From assembly GCA_016182965.1 (NCBI GenBank), contig JACPFM010000146.1:1-46787 (forward strand): DNA of 46,787 nt, given 5' to 3'. Numbering within the stretch: position 1 is the stretch's first letter; each line of letters begins with the position of its first letter. The stretch comes from Deltaproteobacteria bacterium. Lineage in GTDB: Bacteria; Myxococcota_A; Polyangia; Polyangiales; JADJMO01. Positions 8,560 to 17,509 of the stretch are shown in pieces. The notes beneath the pieces were generated by a model. That model did not search any database. It saw nothing but the letters and a program-made list of their open reading frames with translations, and was not told the origin of the DNA. The position numbers were made by a program, and so were the translations under genes.

Positions 8560-10089
8560 ATGCTGAACCTCGCCACGCTGCTCCGCGACAGCGCCCAGCG
8601 CAGTCCGCAGAAGACCGCGCTGATCATCAACGACCGCGAGATCCCGTACGGGATGCTCCATGCGTACGCGCAGCGGTTCGCGGGCGGTCTCAAGAAGCTC
8701 GGCGTGCACCCGGGGCAGCACGTCGCGCTGCTCCTGCCGAACGTCCCGCACTTCACCATCGCCTACTTCGGCGCGCACTACGGGGCGAACCCGGTGGTCC
8801 CGCTGAACGTGCTGCTCACGCCCGACGAGATCGCCTACCACCTCGAGGACTCCGACTCCGTCGCCCTGGTCGTGTGGGAGGGCTTCTACGAGGCCGCCAG
8901 GGCCGGCGCGGCGCGCGTACCCACGTGCAAGCACGTGATCGTCGCCAAGGCCGATCCGATGGACCCGACCGCGCCCGAGGGCGCCATCAGCATGACCGCG
9001 CTGATCGGCACCTCCGATCCGGTGACCGAGGTGCCCACCACGATGCCCGACGACACCGCGGTGATCCTCTACACCTCGGGCACGACCGGGCGGCCGAAGG
9101 GCGCCGAGCTCACGCACTTCAACCTCTTCTACAACGCCGAGTACGCGGCGACGAAGCTCCTCGCCATCGACTCTAGCGCCGTCACCTTCGCGGTGCTGCC
9201 GCTGTTCCACAGCTTCGGGCAGACCTGCATCCAGAACGCCTCGATGCTCGGCGGCGCCACCATGGTGCTGATGCCGCGCTTCGAGCCGACCGCCGCCTTC
9301 GAGCTCCTGTCGAAGCACAAGGTCTCGCTCTTCGCCGGCGTCCCGACGATGTACTTCGCGCTGTTGAACCACCCCGAGGCCGGGAAGTTCGACCTCTCGT
9401 CGCTCAAGTACTGCGTCAGCGGCGGCTCGGCGATGCCGGTCGAGGTGATGCGCGCCTTCGACGCGAAGTACGGGGTCAACATCCTCGAGGGCTACGGCCT
9501 CTCCGGGACGTCGCCCGTCGCGAGCTTCAACGTGCTCGATCGGCAGAAGAAGCCGGGCTCGATCGGGCTGCCGATCAAGGGCGTGGAGTTCAAGCTGGTC
9601 GACGATCAGGACCGCGCGGTCGACAAGACGGGTGAGCCCGGCGAGATCTGCATCAAGGGCCACAACGTGATGAAGGGCTACTACAAGAGGCCCGAAGCGA
9701 CCGCCGAGGCGTTCAAGGGCGGGTGGTTCCACACCGGCGACATCGCCACCCGCGACGACGACGGCTACTACTTCATCGTCGATCGCAAGAAGGACATGAT
9801 CATCCGCGGCGGCTTCAACGTGTACCCGCGCGAGGTCGAGGAGTGCCTCTACGCCCACCCGGCGATCGCCGAGGCGGCGGTCATCGGCGTGCCGAACGAG
9901 AGCCACGGCGAAGAGGTGAAGGCGATCGTGGCCTTCAAGCCCGGTCACACGGCGACGCCCGAGGAGCTCACCGCCTATTGCAAGGAGCACCTGGCCGCGT
10001 ACAAATACCCTCGCATGTTCGAGATCCGCGACGCGCTCCCCAAGGGCCCCACCGGCAAGATCCTGAAGCGCGAGCTGCGCAGCACGTGA
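8560..10089 (+). CDS. Long-chain acyl-CoA ligase-like AMP-binding protein
   Basis: The 509-residue protein belongs to the ANL superfamily, which activates carboxylates as acyl-adenylates and then forms acyl-CoA. Visible motifs are A3 YTSGTTGRPKG (171-181), A7 TGD in WFHTGDIATRD, A8 DRKKDMIIRGGFNVYPREVE and A10 PTGKILKREL with the catalytic Lys at about residue 500. Length and motifs fit a FadD-type long-chain or medium-chain ligase. Oddity: the A5 motif reads YGLSGTSP (312-319), where the family has YGLTE or YGLSE; the Mg-binding Glu is Gly316. The gene is followed by a MYXO-CTERM protein gene with TGATG overlap. A GGAGAG box lies upstream of the ATG. The actual substrate cannot be told. Confidence 0.88.
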   Translation: MLNLATLLRDSAQRSPQKTALIINDREIPYGMLHAYAQRFAGGLKKLGVHPGQHVALLLPNVPHFTIAYFGAHYGANPVVPLNVLLTPDEIAYHLEDSDSVALVVWEGFYEAARAGAARVPTCKHVIVAKADPMDPTAPEGAISMTALIGTSDPVTEVPTTMPDDTAVILYTSGTTGRPKGAELTHFNLFYNAEYAATKLLAIDSSAVTFAVLPLFHSFGQTCIQNASMLGGATMVLMPRFEPTAAFELLSKHKVSLFAGVPTMYFALLNHPEAGKFDLSSLKYCVSGGSAMPVEVMRAFDAKYGVNILEGYGLSGTSPVASFNVLDRQKKPGSIGLPIKGVEFKLVDDQDRAVDKTGEPGEICIKGHNVMKGYYKRPEATAEAFKGGWFHTGDIATRDDDGYYFIVDRKKDMIIRGGFNVYPREVEECLYAHPAIAEAAVIGVPNESHGEEVKAIVAFKPGHTATPEELTAYCKEHLAAYKYPRMFEIRDALPKGPTGKILKRELRST

Positions 10090-10790
10090 TGCGCCACGCG
10101 CTCGCCGCCTCGGTCCTCGTCGCGCTGTCGCTCGCTTCGGCGAGCGCCGGCGCGACGCCCTGCGCCGCTCCGAGCGAGTGCCCGAGCGGGTTCTGCGTCT
10201 CCGGCGTCTGCTGCGATCGCACGTGCGACGGCCCGTGCGAGGCGTGCACCGCCGCCAAGAAGGGCGCCGGCGAAGACGGCACCTGCGGCAACGTCGCCGC
10301 CGGCACCGTGCAGTGCCGCGCGGGCAGCTGCGTCGACGGCAAGGAGACGGCCGCGGCGACGTGCGACGCGGCCGGCGCCTGCCCCGTCGCGGTGACGACC
10401 GAGTGCGGCGCGTACGTGTGCGACGGCAGCAAGTGCCGCACCTCGTGCCGCAGCCCGCTCGACTGCACGTCCGGGTTCGTCTGCGACGAGATCGAGAAGA
10501 AGTGCGTGAACGCCAACACCTGCGACGGCGACCACACCATCGTCGCGCTGAACGGCGCGAAGAAGGACTGCACGCCGTTCAAGTGCGACAAAGACAGGTG
10601 CCTCGACAAGTGCGTGGCGACGTCGCAGTGCGTCCCCGGCTACGTGTGCAACGGCGCGGAGTGCGTGGTCCCGGCGGCCGCGCCCGACGAGGGCGACGAC
10701 GGCGGGTGCGCGGTCGGGCGCGGCGGGTCTCCGAGCGTGTGGCTGCTCCTCGGGCTGGCCGCGGCGGGGCGTCTCCTGCGCCGGCGGTGA
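10089..10790 (+). CDS. Cys-rich exported protein with MYXO-CTERM tail
   Basis: The 233-residue protein has a signal peptide (LAASVLVALSLASASAGA) and then modules with regularly spaced Cys (CAAPSECPSGFCVSGVCCDR, CDGPCEACTAAKKG, CGAYVCDGSKC, CVATSQCVPGYVCNGAEC). It ends with GGCAVGRG, a hydrophobic helix (SVWLLLGLAAAG) and the basic tail RLLRRR. The Gly-Cys, helix, Arg-cluster tail is the MYXO-CTERM sorting signal of Myxococcota, processed by a rhombosortase-like or myxosortase system and leading to outer-membrane anchoring. Both ends overlap neighbours by TGATG, so it is translationally coupled to the acyl-CoA ligase before it and the zinc-ribbon membrane protein after it. The ligand or role is unknown. 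Confidence 0.88.
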   Translation: MRHALAASVLVALSLASASAGATPCAAPSECPSGFCVSGVCCDRTCDGPCEACTAAKKGAGEDGTCGNVAAGTVQCRAGSCVDGKETAAATCDAAGACPVAVTTECGAYVCDGSKCRTSCRSPLDCTSGFVCDEIEKKCVNANTCDGDHTIVALNGAKKDCTPFKCDKDRCLDKCVATSQCVPGYVCNGAECVVPAAAPDEGDDGGCAVGRGGSPSVWLLLGLAAAGRLLRRR

Positions 10791-11617
10791 TGACGAAGGT
10801 CCGCTGCCAGCGCTGTCGCAGCGAGCTGCCCGACGACGCCGTGCGGGTCGAGCAGATGATGGCGCAGTGCCCCGCGTGCGGCCTGGTGTTCGACGTCAGC
10901 GATCAGCTCGCGGTCCCGCGAGCACGGCCGAGCGACTCGCCGGGCGGAGATCGCCCGCCGCTGGCGCGCGCGCGCCACTATCTCCGGCGCCCGTCGCGCT
11001 TCGAGGTCGAGGCTCACCCGACGGGCGTGGCCGCGGTCGCCCGCTATCGCGACGGCGCGGTCGGCCGCACGAGCGGTCGCGCGTCGATCCGTTGGCGCTG
11101 GTGGTTCGGCCGCACGTGGGACGCCGCGTTCGGCCTCGCGTTCGCGCTCGCCTTGCTGGCCGCGTCGGCCTTCGTGTGGGCGCAGGGGCTCCGGCGCGCG
11201 CACGGCGCTCCGCTCGTCGCCGGGCTCCTGCTCGTGGGGTTCCTGGCGCTGCTCGGCTCGATCTTGGGCTGGGTGATCCTCGCCGGCATCGCGAACACGA
11301 CCACCGTGTCGATCGCCGACGGCGAGCTGCGCATCCACAGCGGGCCGATTCCCTTCGGCGGAAACCACACGCTACCGGCCGACGAGATCGTGCAGCTCTG
11401 GACGGAGCCCTTCGAGTACACGGTCCACCACAAACGCCATCCGCCGTCGAAGCAGACGGGCTGGAAGCTCGAGGTCGAGCTCTCGAACGGGGGGAAGGTC
11501 ACGTTGATGCGACGTCACGACGATCCCGAGGAGCTGCTGTACATCGAGCAGGTGATCGAGCGCGCGCTCGGCATCGTCGACGTGCCGGTCGAGGGCGAGG
11601 TGCCGCGCGTCGACTGA
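10790..11617 (+). CDS. Zinc-ribbon membrane protein
   Basis: The 275-residue protein starts with an N-terminal zinc ribbon (CQRC at residues 6-9 and CPAC near 27-30), similar to the MJ0042-type finger found at the start of many myxobacterial membrane proteins. A linker and two transmembrane helices follow (AAFGLAFALALLAASAFVWA and APLVAGLLLVGFLALLGSILGWVIL). The remaining 110 residues look like a cytosolic beta domain (VSIADGELRIHSGPIPFGG, WKLEVELSNGGKVTLM), possibly PH-like. The ATG overlaps the stop of the preceding gene (TGATG). It converges with the efflux gene, only 2 bp separating the two stop codons. Function unknown. Confidence 0.8.
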   Translation: MTKVRCQRCRSELPDDAVRVEQMMAQCPACGLVFDVSDQLAVPRARPSDSPGGDRPPLARARHYLRRPSRFEVEAHPTGVAAVARYRDGAVGRTSGRASIRWRWWFGRTWDAAFGLAFALALLAASAFVWAQGLRRAHGAPLVAGLLLVGFLALLGSILGWVILAGIANTTTVSIADGELRIHSGPIPFGGNHTLPADEIVQLWTEPFEYTVHHKRHPPSKQTGWKLEVELSNGGKVTLMRRHDDPEELLYIEQVIERALGIVDVPVEGEVPRVD

Positions 11618-11619
11618 CG

Positions 11620-14600
11620 CTACTCGGCCGGCGCGGGGTGCGGGTGGACCGACACGCGCTCGTCCTGACGAGGGAGAGGCGCCCGGCTCTCGCGGTGCTC
11701 GCGCGCGAGGAGCACGTAGAGCGCAGGCACCACGAACAGCGTGAAGACCGTGCCGATGCTCATCCCGCCCACCAGCACGACGCCGATCGAGTTGCGCGCG
11801 ATCGCGCCGGGCCCGCTGACCAGCGTCAGCGGAAAGTGACCGGCGACCGTCGCGATCGCGGTCATCAGGACCGGTCGCAGGCGCGTGACCGCCGCCTCGT
11901 GGACCGCCTCGATCTTGGAGCGTCCCCGGCCCTGCTCGATGTTCGCGAACTGCACGATGAGGATCGCGTTCTTGGAGACGAGCCCGACGAGGGTGACCAG
12001 GCCGACCTGCGAGTAGATGTTCAGCGTCGTGGTCCAGCCCTCCGTCGCCCGGAAGTGCAGCCCCGGCGGGCCCGAGAACTTCAGGAACGTGAAGATCAGC
12101 GCGCCGAAGATCGCCAGCGGCACCGACCCGGTGAGCACGACGAACGGATCGCGGAACGAGTTGAACTGCGCCGCCAGGACGAGGAAGATCAGGACGATCG
12201 CCAGCGCCATCGCCGGGAGGAACTTGCCGCCCTCCTGGCGGAGCTGACGCGACTCGCCGGTGTGCTCGACGCGATACCCCGGCGGGAGGATCTTCGCCGC
12301 CGCCTGCTCGATCGTGCGCAGGCCGTCCTCGAGCGAGCGCGGCGCGACGCCGGAGATCTTCACCGCGTTCAGCTGCTGGAAGCGATTGAGCGAGCGCGGC
12401 TCGACGGTCTCTTGGATGGTGGCGACCGCGCCGAGCGGGACGAGCTTCCCGCCAGGGCCGCCGATGTGGATGTCGGCGAGCTGCTGCGAGGACAGGCGCG
12501 CGGCGCGCTCGATCTGCGGGATGACCTTGTAGCTCCGCCCGTCGAGGTTGAAGCGATTGACGTAGTTGCCGCTGAGCATCGCCGACAGGTCGCGACCCAC
12601 CTGCTGCATGTCGAGGCCCATCGAGGCGACCTTGTCGCGATCGATCACGACGTCCGTCTTCGCCTGATCGATGCGGACGTCCGTGATCGGAGGGAAGGCG
12701 AACTGCCCGCTCTTGATCGCCTCCTGCACGAGCTGCTCGGCGTAACGCACGATCTCGGCGTGATCGGCGGTCGACGCGATCACCACCTCGACCGGGAACA
12801 GGCCCGCCCTCGGCAGCGCCGACGGCAAGAACACCGGGGCGCGCAGGCCGGCGATCTTCGAGAGCCTGGCCCCGAGCTCCTCCTCGATGGCGAACGCCGT
12901 CCGGTCGCGCTCGTCCCACGGCTTGAAGATGACGCCGCCGAAGCCGCCGGTCGGGAAGGTGAGCTGGAAGCTGTGGTCGTACTCGGGGAGCGCCTGGAAG
13001 ACGCCCTGGATCTGCTCGGTCGAGGGCATCAGCTGCTCGACCGTCGCGTTGGGCGGGACGTCGATCGCCGTGAACGCCGCGCCCTGGTCCTCGTGCGGCG
13101 CCAGCTCCTTGGGCGAGAACAGGTACATCGGGACGATCAGCAGCGAGAGCGCGATCCACACGCCGTAGACCACGAAGCGGATCGACAGCGCGAAGGAGAG
13201 CGCCCGCGCGTAACCGCGCTTGAGCGCCTCGAAGGCGCGCTCGATGCGGCGGCCGAGCCAGCCCTTCTTCTCCGGCGGCGGGATCAGGCGCGAGGACATC
13301 ATCGGCGAGAGCGTCAGCGCGACGACGCCGGAGATGAGGACCGCGCCCGCGAGCGTGAAGGCGAACTCGCGGAACAGCGCGCCGGTGAGGCCTCCCTGGA
13401 AGCCGATCGGCGTGTAGACCGCCGCGAGGGTGATGGTCATCGCGACGATCGGCCCGACCAGCTCGCGGGCGCCGACGAGCGCCGCCTCCAGGCGCGATTT
13501 CCCCTGCTCGATGTGCCGCTCGACGTTCTCCACCACCACGATCGCGTCGTCGACGACCAGACCGACCGAGAGCACGACCGCGAGCAGCGTGAGCAGGTTC
13601 AGCGTGAAGCCGAAGACCTGCATCAGGAACACCGCGCCGATCAGCGAGACCGGGATGGCCACCACCGGCACGAGCACCGAGCGGAAGGTGCCGAGGAACA
13701 GGAAGATGACGACGATGACGATGCCCACCGTCTCGAGCAGCGTCTGCACGACCTCGCGGATCGCGTTGTTGATGTACTTGGTCGAGTCGAAGGCGATGTG
13801 CGCCTCCATCCCGCTCGGGAGCTCCCGCTGGATGCCCTCGACCTCGGCGCGCACGCGGCCGATGACGTCGACGGAGTTCGCGTTGGGGAGCACCCACACG
13901 CCCATGAACACGGCCTTGCGACCGGAGAAGCGGACCTCCTGATCGTAGGTGTCGGCCCCGAGCACCACGTCGGCGACGTCTTCGAGCCGCACGAGCGTGC
14001 CGTTCGCCTCCTTGATCACGAGGCGCCGGAACTCCTGCACGGTGCGCGCGTCGGTCGTCGCGCTCAGGTTCAGCTGGACCAGCGAGCCCTTGGTCTGTCC
14101 GACGGCGGCCAGGTAGTTGTTGGTCGCGAGCGCCTGCTGCACCTGACCGGGGCTCACCCCCAGAGACGCCATGCGCTCGGGCTTCAGCCATGCCCGAAGG
14201 GCGAAGGTCCGTCCGCCGAGGATCTCCGCGCGCTGCACGCCGTCGATCGCCGAGAGCCGCGGCTGCACCACGCGGATCAGGTAGTCGGTGACCTGGTTGG
14301 CTTCGAGGATGGTCGAGCCGAAGCTCAGGTACATCGCCGCGATCTGCGCGTCGGACGGCTCGATCGCGATGGTGGGCACCTCCGCCTCCGGCGGCAGGTC
14401 GGCGCGCACCTGGTTCACGCGGGTGTTGATGTCGGCGAGCGCCGCCGCGGCGTTGAAGTTCAGCTTCAAGCGGACGTTGATCGTCGAGAGCCCCTGGATG
14501 CTCTGCGACTCGATGTAGTCGATGCCGTCGGCGGCCGCGATCGAGCGCTCGAGGGGCGTGGTGATGAAGCCGCGAACGAGCTCCGAGCTCGCCCCGACGT

Positions 14601-14751
14601 ACGCGGTCTTCACCGTCACGGTCGCGCTCTCGAGCCGCGGATACTGGCGGATGTTCAGCGTGCGGATCGCCTGCAGGCCGCCGATGAGGATCACCAGGTT
14701 CACGACGATCGCGAGCACCGGCCTCCGGATGAAGACGTCGGTGAGCTTCAT
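11620..14751 (-). CDS. RND efflux pump permease (HAE-1 / AcrB-like)
   Basis: The 1043-residue protein has the full RND layout: a first helix after MKLTDVFIRRPVLAIVVNLV, two large periplasmic loops and twelve predicted helices. The proton-relay Asp pair is at residues 401-402 (GLVVDDAIVVVENVERH), and the TM10 Lys lies in LVSKNAILIVQFAN. Length and motifs match the hydrophobe/amphiphile efflux family, which exports drugs, detergents or lipophilic metabolites in a tripartite complex. The start codon overlaps the stop of the adaptor gene (TGATG). No outer-membrane TolC-like factor is encoded nearby, so the pump must use one from elsewhere. Substrate unknown. Confidence 0.96.
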   Translation of the reverse strand: MKLTDVFIRRPVLAIVVNLVILIGGLQAIRTLNIRQYPRLESATVTVKTAYVGASSELVRGFITTPLERSIAAADGIDYIESQSIQGLSTINVRLKLNFNAAAALADINTRVNQVRADLPPEAEVPTIAIEPSDAQIAAMYLSFGSTILEANQVTDYLIRVVQPRLSAIDGVQRAEILGGRTFALRAWLKPERMASLGVSPGQVQQALATNNYLAAVGQTKGSLVQLNLSATTDARTVQEFRRLVIKEANGTLVRLEDVADVVLGADTYDQEVRFSGRKAVFMGVWVLPNANSVDVIGRVRAEVEGIQRELPSGMEAHIAFDSTKYINNAIREVVQTLLETVGIVIVVIFLFLGTFRSVLVPVVAIPVSLIGAVFLMQVFGFTLNLLTLLAVVLSVGLVVDDAIVVVENVERHIEQGKSRLEAALVGARELVGPIVAMTITLAAVYTPIGFQGGLTGALFREFAFTLAGAVLISGVVALTLSPMMSSRLIPPPEKKGWLGRRIERAFEALKRGYARALSFALSIRFVVYGVWIALSLLIVPMYLFSPKELAPHEDQGAAFTAIDVPPNATVEQLMPSTEQIQGVFQALPEYDHSFQLTFPTGGFGGVIFKPWDERDRTAFAIEEELGARLSKIAGLRAPVFLPSALPRAGLFPVEVVIASTADHAEIVRYAEQLVQEAIKSGQFAFPPITDVRIDQAKTDVVIDRDKVASMGLDMQQVGRDLSAMLSGNYVNRFNLDGRSYKVIPQIERAARLSSQQLADIHIGGPGGKLVPLGAVATIQETVEPRSLNRFQQLNAVKISGVAPRSLEDGLRTIEQAAAKILPPGYRVEHTGESRQLRQEGGKFLPAMALAIVLIFLVLAAQFNSFRDPFVVLTGSVPLAIFGALIFTFLKFSGPPGLHFRATEGWTTTLNIYSQVGLVTLVGLVSKNAILIVQFANIEQGRGRSKIEAVHEAAVTRLRPVLMTAIATVAGHFPLTLVSGPGAIARNSIGVVLVGGMSIGTVFTLFVVPALYVLLAREHRESRAPLPRQDERVSVHPHPAPAE

Positions 14752-15923
14752 CACCGGTTCTCCGGCTGCGGCGCGACCGAGGCGGCGGGCTTCACGTCGT
14801 TGTTCACCGCGACCTTCGCGTTGTTGCGCAGCTTGAACGCACCCGAGACGACGACCTCCTGCCCCGGCGTCAGGCCCTGCTCGACGGCGACGAAGTCCCC
14901 GCGCGTCTCGCCGGTGCGCACGAACTGCTGCCGCGCGATCTTGCCGGTCTCGCCGGGCTCGACGACGAACAGCGAGTCGCCGTACGACGCGTGCACGATC
15001 GCGGTGATCGGGACCGAGATCACGGCGTGCTTCTTCGGCAGGACCACGGAGACCTCGACGAACATCCCGGGGCGGAGCTTCTTCTCCTTGTCGGGCACGT
15101 CCGCGCGCAGCCGGAGCGAGCGCGTCACCGGATCGACGGTCGGGTCGATCGCGACGATCGCGCCGTCGACGGTCGCTACGATCGCGCCGTCGGCGGTCGC
15201 CGCGACCCCGCCGTCGCGGGCTCCGCCGCCGTTGCGGATCCGCACCGGATTGCCGATCGCGACCTCGCCGAGCAGCTGCTGCGGCAGCGTGAAGTCGACG
15301 AACTGCGTGTCGCTCGTCTCGAGCGTCGTCACCGTGGTGCCCGGACTCAGGTACTGGCCGAGGTTGACCGCGCGGATGCCCAGCTTGCCTGCGAACGGCG
15401 CCCGGAGCGTCTTGCGCGCGATCTGCGCCTGCAGCGCCGCGGCGTCGGCCTCGGCGGTCTTCAGCGCGGCCTGATCGCTCTCGAGCTCCGCGATCGCGAT
15501 GGTCCCCGACGCGAGGAGCTTCTCCTTGCGCGCGAGGTTCGAGGCGGCGAGCGTCCTTCGCGCCACGGCTGCCTGCAGCTGCGAGCGCTCGACGTTCGAC
15601 TCGAGCTCGAGCAGCACGTCGCCCTTCTTCACCACCGCGCCCGACTCGAAGCGCAGCGCGCTGACGACGCCCGGCACCTCGACGCTCAACGCGACGCCCT
15701 TGGCCGTCTCCACGCTGCCGACCGCCGGCAGCGTCGCCTCCCAGGTGGCCTCGGTGGCGAGCGCGGTCGCGACGACCTCCGGCGGCGGTCCGGCAGCCTC
15801 CGCGGCCTTGCCCGCCCTCATCACCTTGCCGATCTGCGCCGCCTTCATGAGCACGATCGCGCCGACGAGGACGAGCACGATGACGATGGGGAGTAGGGCA
15901 CGCACCCACGATCGACGCTGCAC
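14751..15923 (-). CDS. RND periplasmic adaptor (membrane fusion protein)
   Basis: The product (390 residues from GTG 15923) has one N-terminal membrane anchor (LLPIVIVLVLVGAIVLM). The adaptor domains follow in order: a lipoyl-like half (VGSVETAKGVALSVEVPGVV), an alpha-hairpin with heptads (LESNVERSQLQAAVARRTLAASNLARKE...DQAALKTAEADAAAL), the second lipoyl half (APFAGKLGIRAVNLGQYL), a beta-barrel and a membrane-proximal domain (VPITAIVHASYGDSLFVVEP). It bridges the RND permease and an outer-membrane channel. It is encoded directly before the permease with stop/start overlap. A longer start (GTG 15989) is in frame but adds a random-looking Arg-rich stretch. Oddity: a 19-residue DGAIVATVDGAIVAI-type repeat sits in the barrel region. 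Confidence 0.92.
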   Translation of the reverse strand: MQRRSWVRALLPIVIVLVLVGAIVLMKAAQIGKVMRAGKAAEAAGPPPEVVATALATEATWEATLPAVGSVETAKGVALSVEVPGVVSALRFESGAVVKKGDVLLELESNVERSQLQAAVARRTLAASNLARKEKLLASGTIAIAELESDQAALKTAEADAAALQAQIARKTLRAPFAGKLGIRAVNLGQYLSPGTTVTTLETSDTQFVDFTLPQQLLGEVAIGNPVRIRNGGGARDGGVAATADGAIVATVDGAIVAIDPTVDPVTRSLRLRADVPDKEKKLRPGMFVEVSVVLPKKHAVISVPITAIVHASYGDSLFVVEPGETGKIARQQFVRTGETRGDFVAVEQGLTPGQEVVVSGAFKLRNNAKVAVNNDVKPAASVAPQPENR

Positions 15924-16093
15924 ACACCAAACGATGCGCGTGCGCGCCCGCCCGCATCGCCGCGAGCGTCGCGAGAGGCGCGAATTCACGGTCCCCGAGG
16001 CCGAGCAGCGCCGCCGCGGGAAACGCGTCTGCTGCGCGCACGCTCGACGCCGCCAGGCCAGGCCGGGCGGGGCCTCGAGAGCTGTCAGGAATT

Positions 16094-16329
16094 CCCCCGG
16101 ACTGAAGTCCGGGGCACCGACAGCCGGGCGAAGCCCTCCGGGCTACGAGCTGCTCGCTCTCGAGGAAGTGACGCGTTCGACCGGCCCAGTGAAGTCGCCG
16201 GCACCCCTGTTTCTTGGGCCCGTTCGCCCCTCGACGTCCTTGCGGCGACAGCCCCGAGCCAGTCTGGCGAGCCGGTGAAGTCCGAAGGACTTGAGGTGCA
16301 GTCGGTGCCCCGGACTTCAGTCCGGGGGC
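16094..16329. repeat. Hairpin-ended dispersed repeat, copy 1
   Basis: The spacer between the PilZ gene and the efflux operon holds a 236-bp element bounded by perfect 28-bp terminal inverted repeats (16094-16121 and 16301-16328). Each terminus is itself a hairpin (CCCCGGACT / AGTCCGGGG). Inside are another small hairpin (AAGTCC GAA GGACTT, about 16277-16291) and the phrase GAGGTGCAGTCGGTGCCCC before the right end. Outside the ends, CTGTC-rich flanks match imperfectly in inverted orientation. A related copy lies at 46429-46650. No ORF inside is convincing. It looks like a non-autonomous mobile element (MITE- or REP/BIME-like) or a structured RNA. The right-hand hairpin may serve as terminator for the PilZ gene. 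Confidence 0.8.
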
Positions 16330-16345
16330 ATTTTCAGACAGGTCC

Positions 16346-17509
16346 TCAGTCGTCGTAGAAGATCGGCGTGCGCGACTCGGCGAACGCCTGCAGCGCGCGC
16401 GCGTGCTGCGGCAACAGCTTCGTGAACCGCACGCCGACACCGGGCGCGACGTCCTCCTCGCCGTGCCGGTGCGGACGCACCCAGTGCACGACGCCGGAGA
16501 CCGCCACCGGCTCGCGCCCGACCACGTGGAGCAGGAGGTCGAGCGGCGTGCCGAGGTCGTGGGCCGCGTACGTCGCCATGAAGACGCCGCCCTCGCTGAT
16601 GTCCTCCGAGAAGCCGAGCCACAGGTTGGAGTCGCTCGCGTGGTCGAGGTGCACCTCGGCGGGGAGAGGCGGTGCGAGGGGGGTCTGATCGACGATCGGG
16701 TGACGGACCGCTCGCGTCCTTCGCGACGAGACGCCGTTCCGCACCGAGGCGGGCATCGCCTGCTGCACGAGCAGCGCCGCGGGCGCGTGCGAGGAGGACG
16801 AGCCCCGCGCGGAGCGCTCGATGCTCGCGATGGCGTCGAGCGTGGGGAACACCGCCTCGGGCTCGTCGGAGAACAGCTCACGCCCGAGCTCGGCGACCTC
16901 CTGGTACTTCGACTCGAACAGCGCCCACACGCGGCAGAGGGCGCTGCGCGCCTCACGAAGGCTCGGCGTGTCGAAGCGGATCAGGTGCTCTTCGAGGCGG
17001 CGGGCGAGCGCGCGCGTGTCGGACGGCAGCGTCGCGTCGAGCTCGTTGCGCTCCACCAGCGCCGCGAGCGCGCGGAGATCGACCGCGAGATCGACCGGCC
17101 CGTACGCGAGCTTCACGCGCCGGAGCGCCGCCTCGACGCCGGGCGCAAAGGGCGCGCGCTCGGACAGGAGCGCGACGAGCCGGCCGCGGCGCGCGCGACA
17201 CTCGTCGTCGAGCTCCTGCGGGACGGTGACCGGGCGTGGATCGCGCGGCGCGACGTCGAACGCCTCGAGCACGCGCAGCAGCGCCTGCGCGAGCTGCGCG
17301 AGATCGTCGAGGATCTCCGGGTCGAACGCGCCCAGCGCCTGCAGCTCGCTGAATCGGGCGCGCCCCTCCGGGCTCTTCGCGAAGTCGACGACGCCGAGCG
17401 CGACCAGCGCCGCCGCGCGCGGATCGACGTAGGGCGGCGCCAGTCGATCGGTGGACGCGGCCAGGAGCTGTTCGTGAAGTCGCGCCTCGCGGCTCGTCGT
17501 ATTCGTCAC
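16346..17509 (-). CDS. PilZ-domain protein (TIGR02266-like)
   Basis: The 387-residue protein has a long helical N-terminal part (about residues 1-260, low similarity to anything I recognise, rich in Ala/Arg/Glu). A C-terminal PilZ-like domain (about 285-380) contains LGFSEDISEGGVFMAT, LDLLLHVVGREPVAVSGVVHWVRP and GVGVRFTKL. In this myxobacterial subfamily (TIGR02266) the canonical RxxxR c-di-GMP box is often absent; I see only a weak basic stretch (RRTRAVRHP) ahead of it, so c-di-GMP binding is uncertain. The start is set at GTG 17509, which lies in the loop of a perfect 9-bp inverted repeat and lacks a Shine-Dalgarno. It probably acts in motility or surface signalling. Confidence 0.78.
   Translation of the reverse strand: MTNTTSREARLHEQLLAASTDRLAPPYVDPRAAALVALGVVDFAKSPEGRARFSELQALGAFDPEILDDLAQLAQALLRVLEAFDVAPRDPRPVTVPQELDDECRARRGRLVALLSERAPFAPGVEAALRRVKLAYGPVDLAVDLRALAALVERNELDATLPSDTRALARRLEEHLIRFDTPSLREARSALCRVWALFESKYQEVAELGRELFSDEPEAVFPTLDAIASIERSARGSSSSHAPAALLVQQAMPASVRNGVSSRRTRAVRHPIVDQTPLAPPLPAEVHLDHASDSNLWLGFSEDISEGGVFMATYAAHDLGTPLDLLLHVVGREPVAVSGVVHWVRPHRHGEEDVAPGVGVRFTKLLPQHARALQAFAESRTPIFYDD

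Noticed and set aside
8560..11617. A lipid or polyketide biosynthetic cluster around the acyl-CoA ligase
   Set aside because: No ketosynthase, carrier protein, NRPS or other cluster genes lie near it, and the DUF6184-like lipoprotein far away is not enough.
11620..16956. A single 1778-residue minus frame over the efflux permease and beyond
   Set aside because: Only the part from 14751 down matches an RND permease; the rest is a shadow of the adaptor gene and runs through the hairpin-ended repeat.
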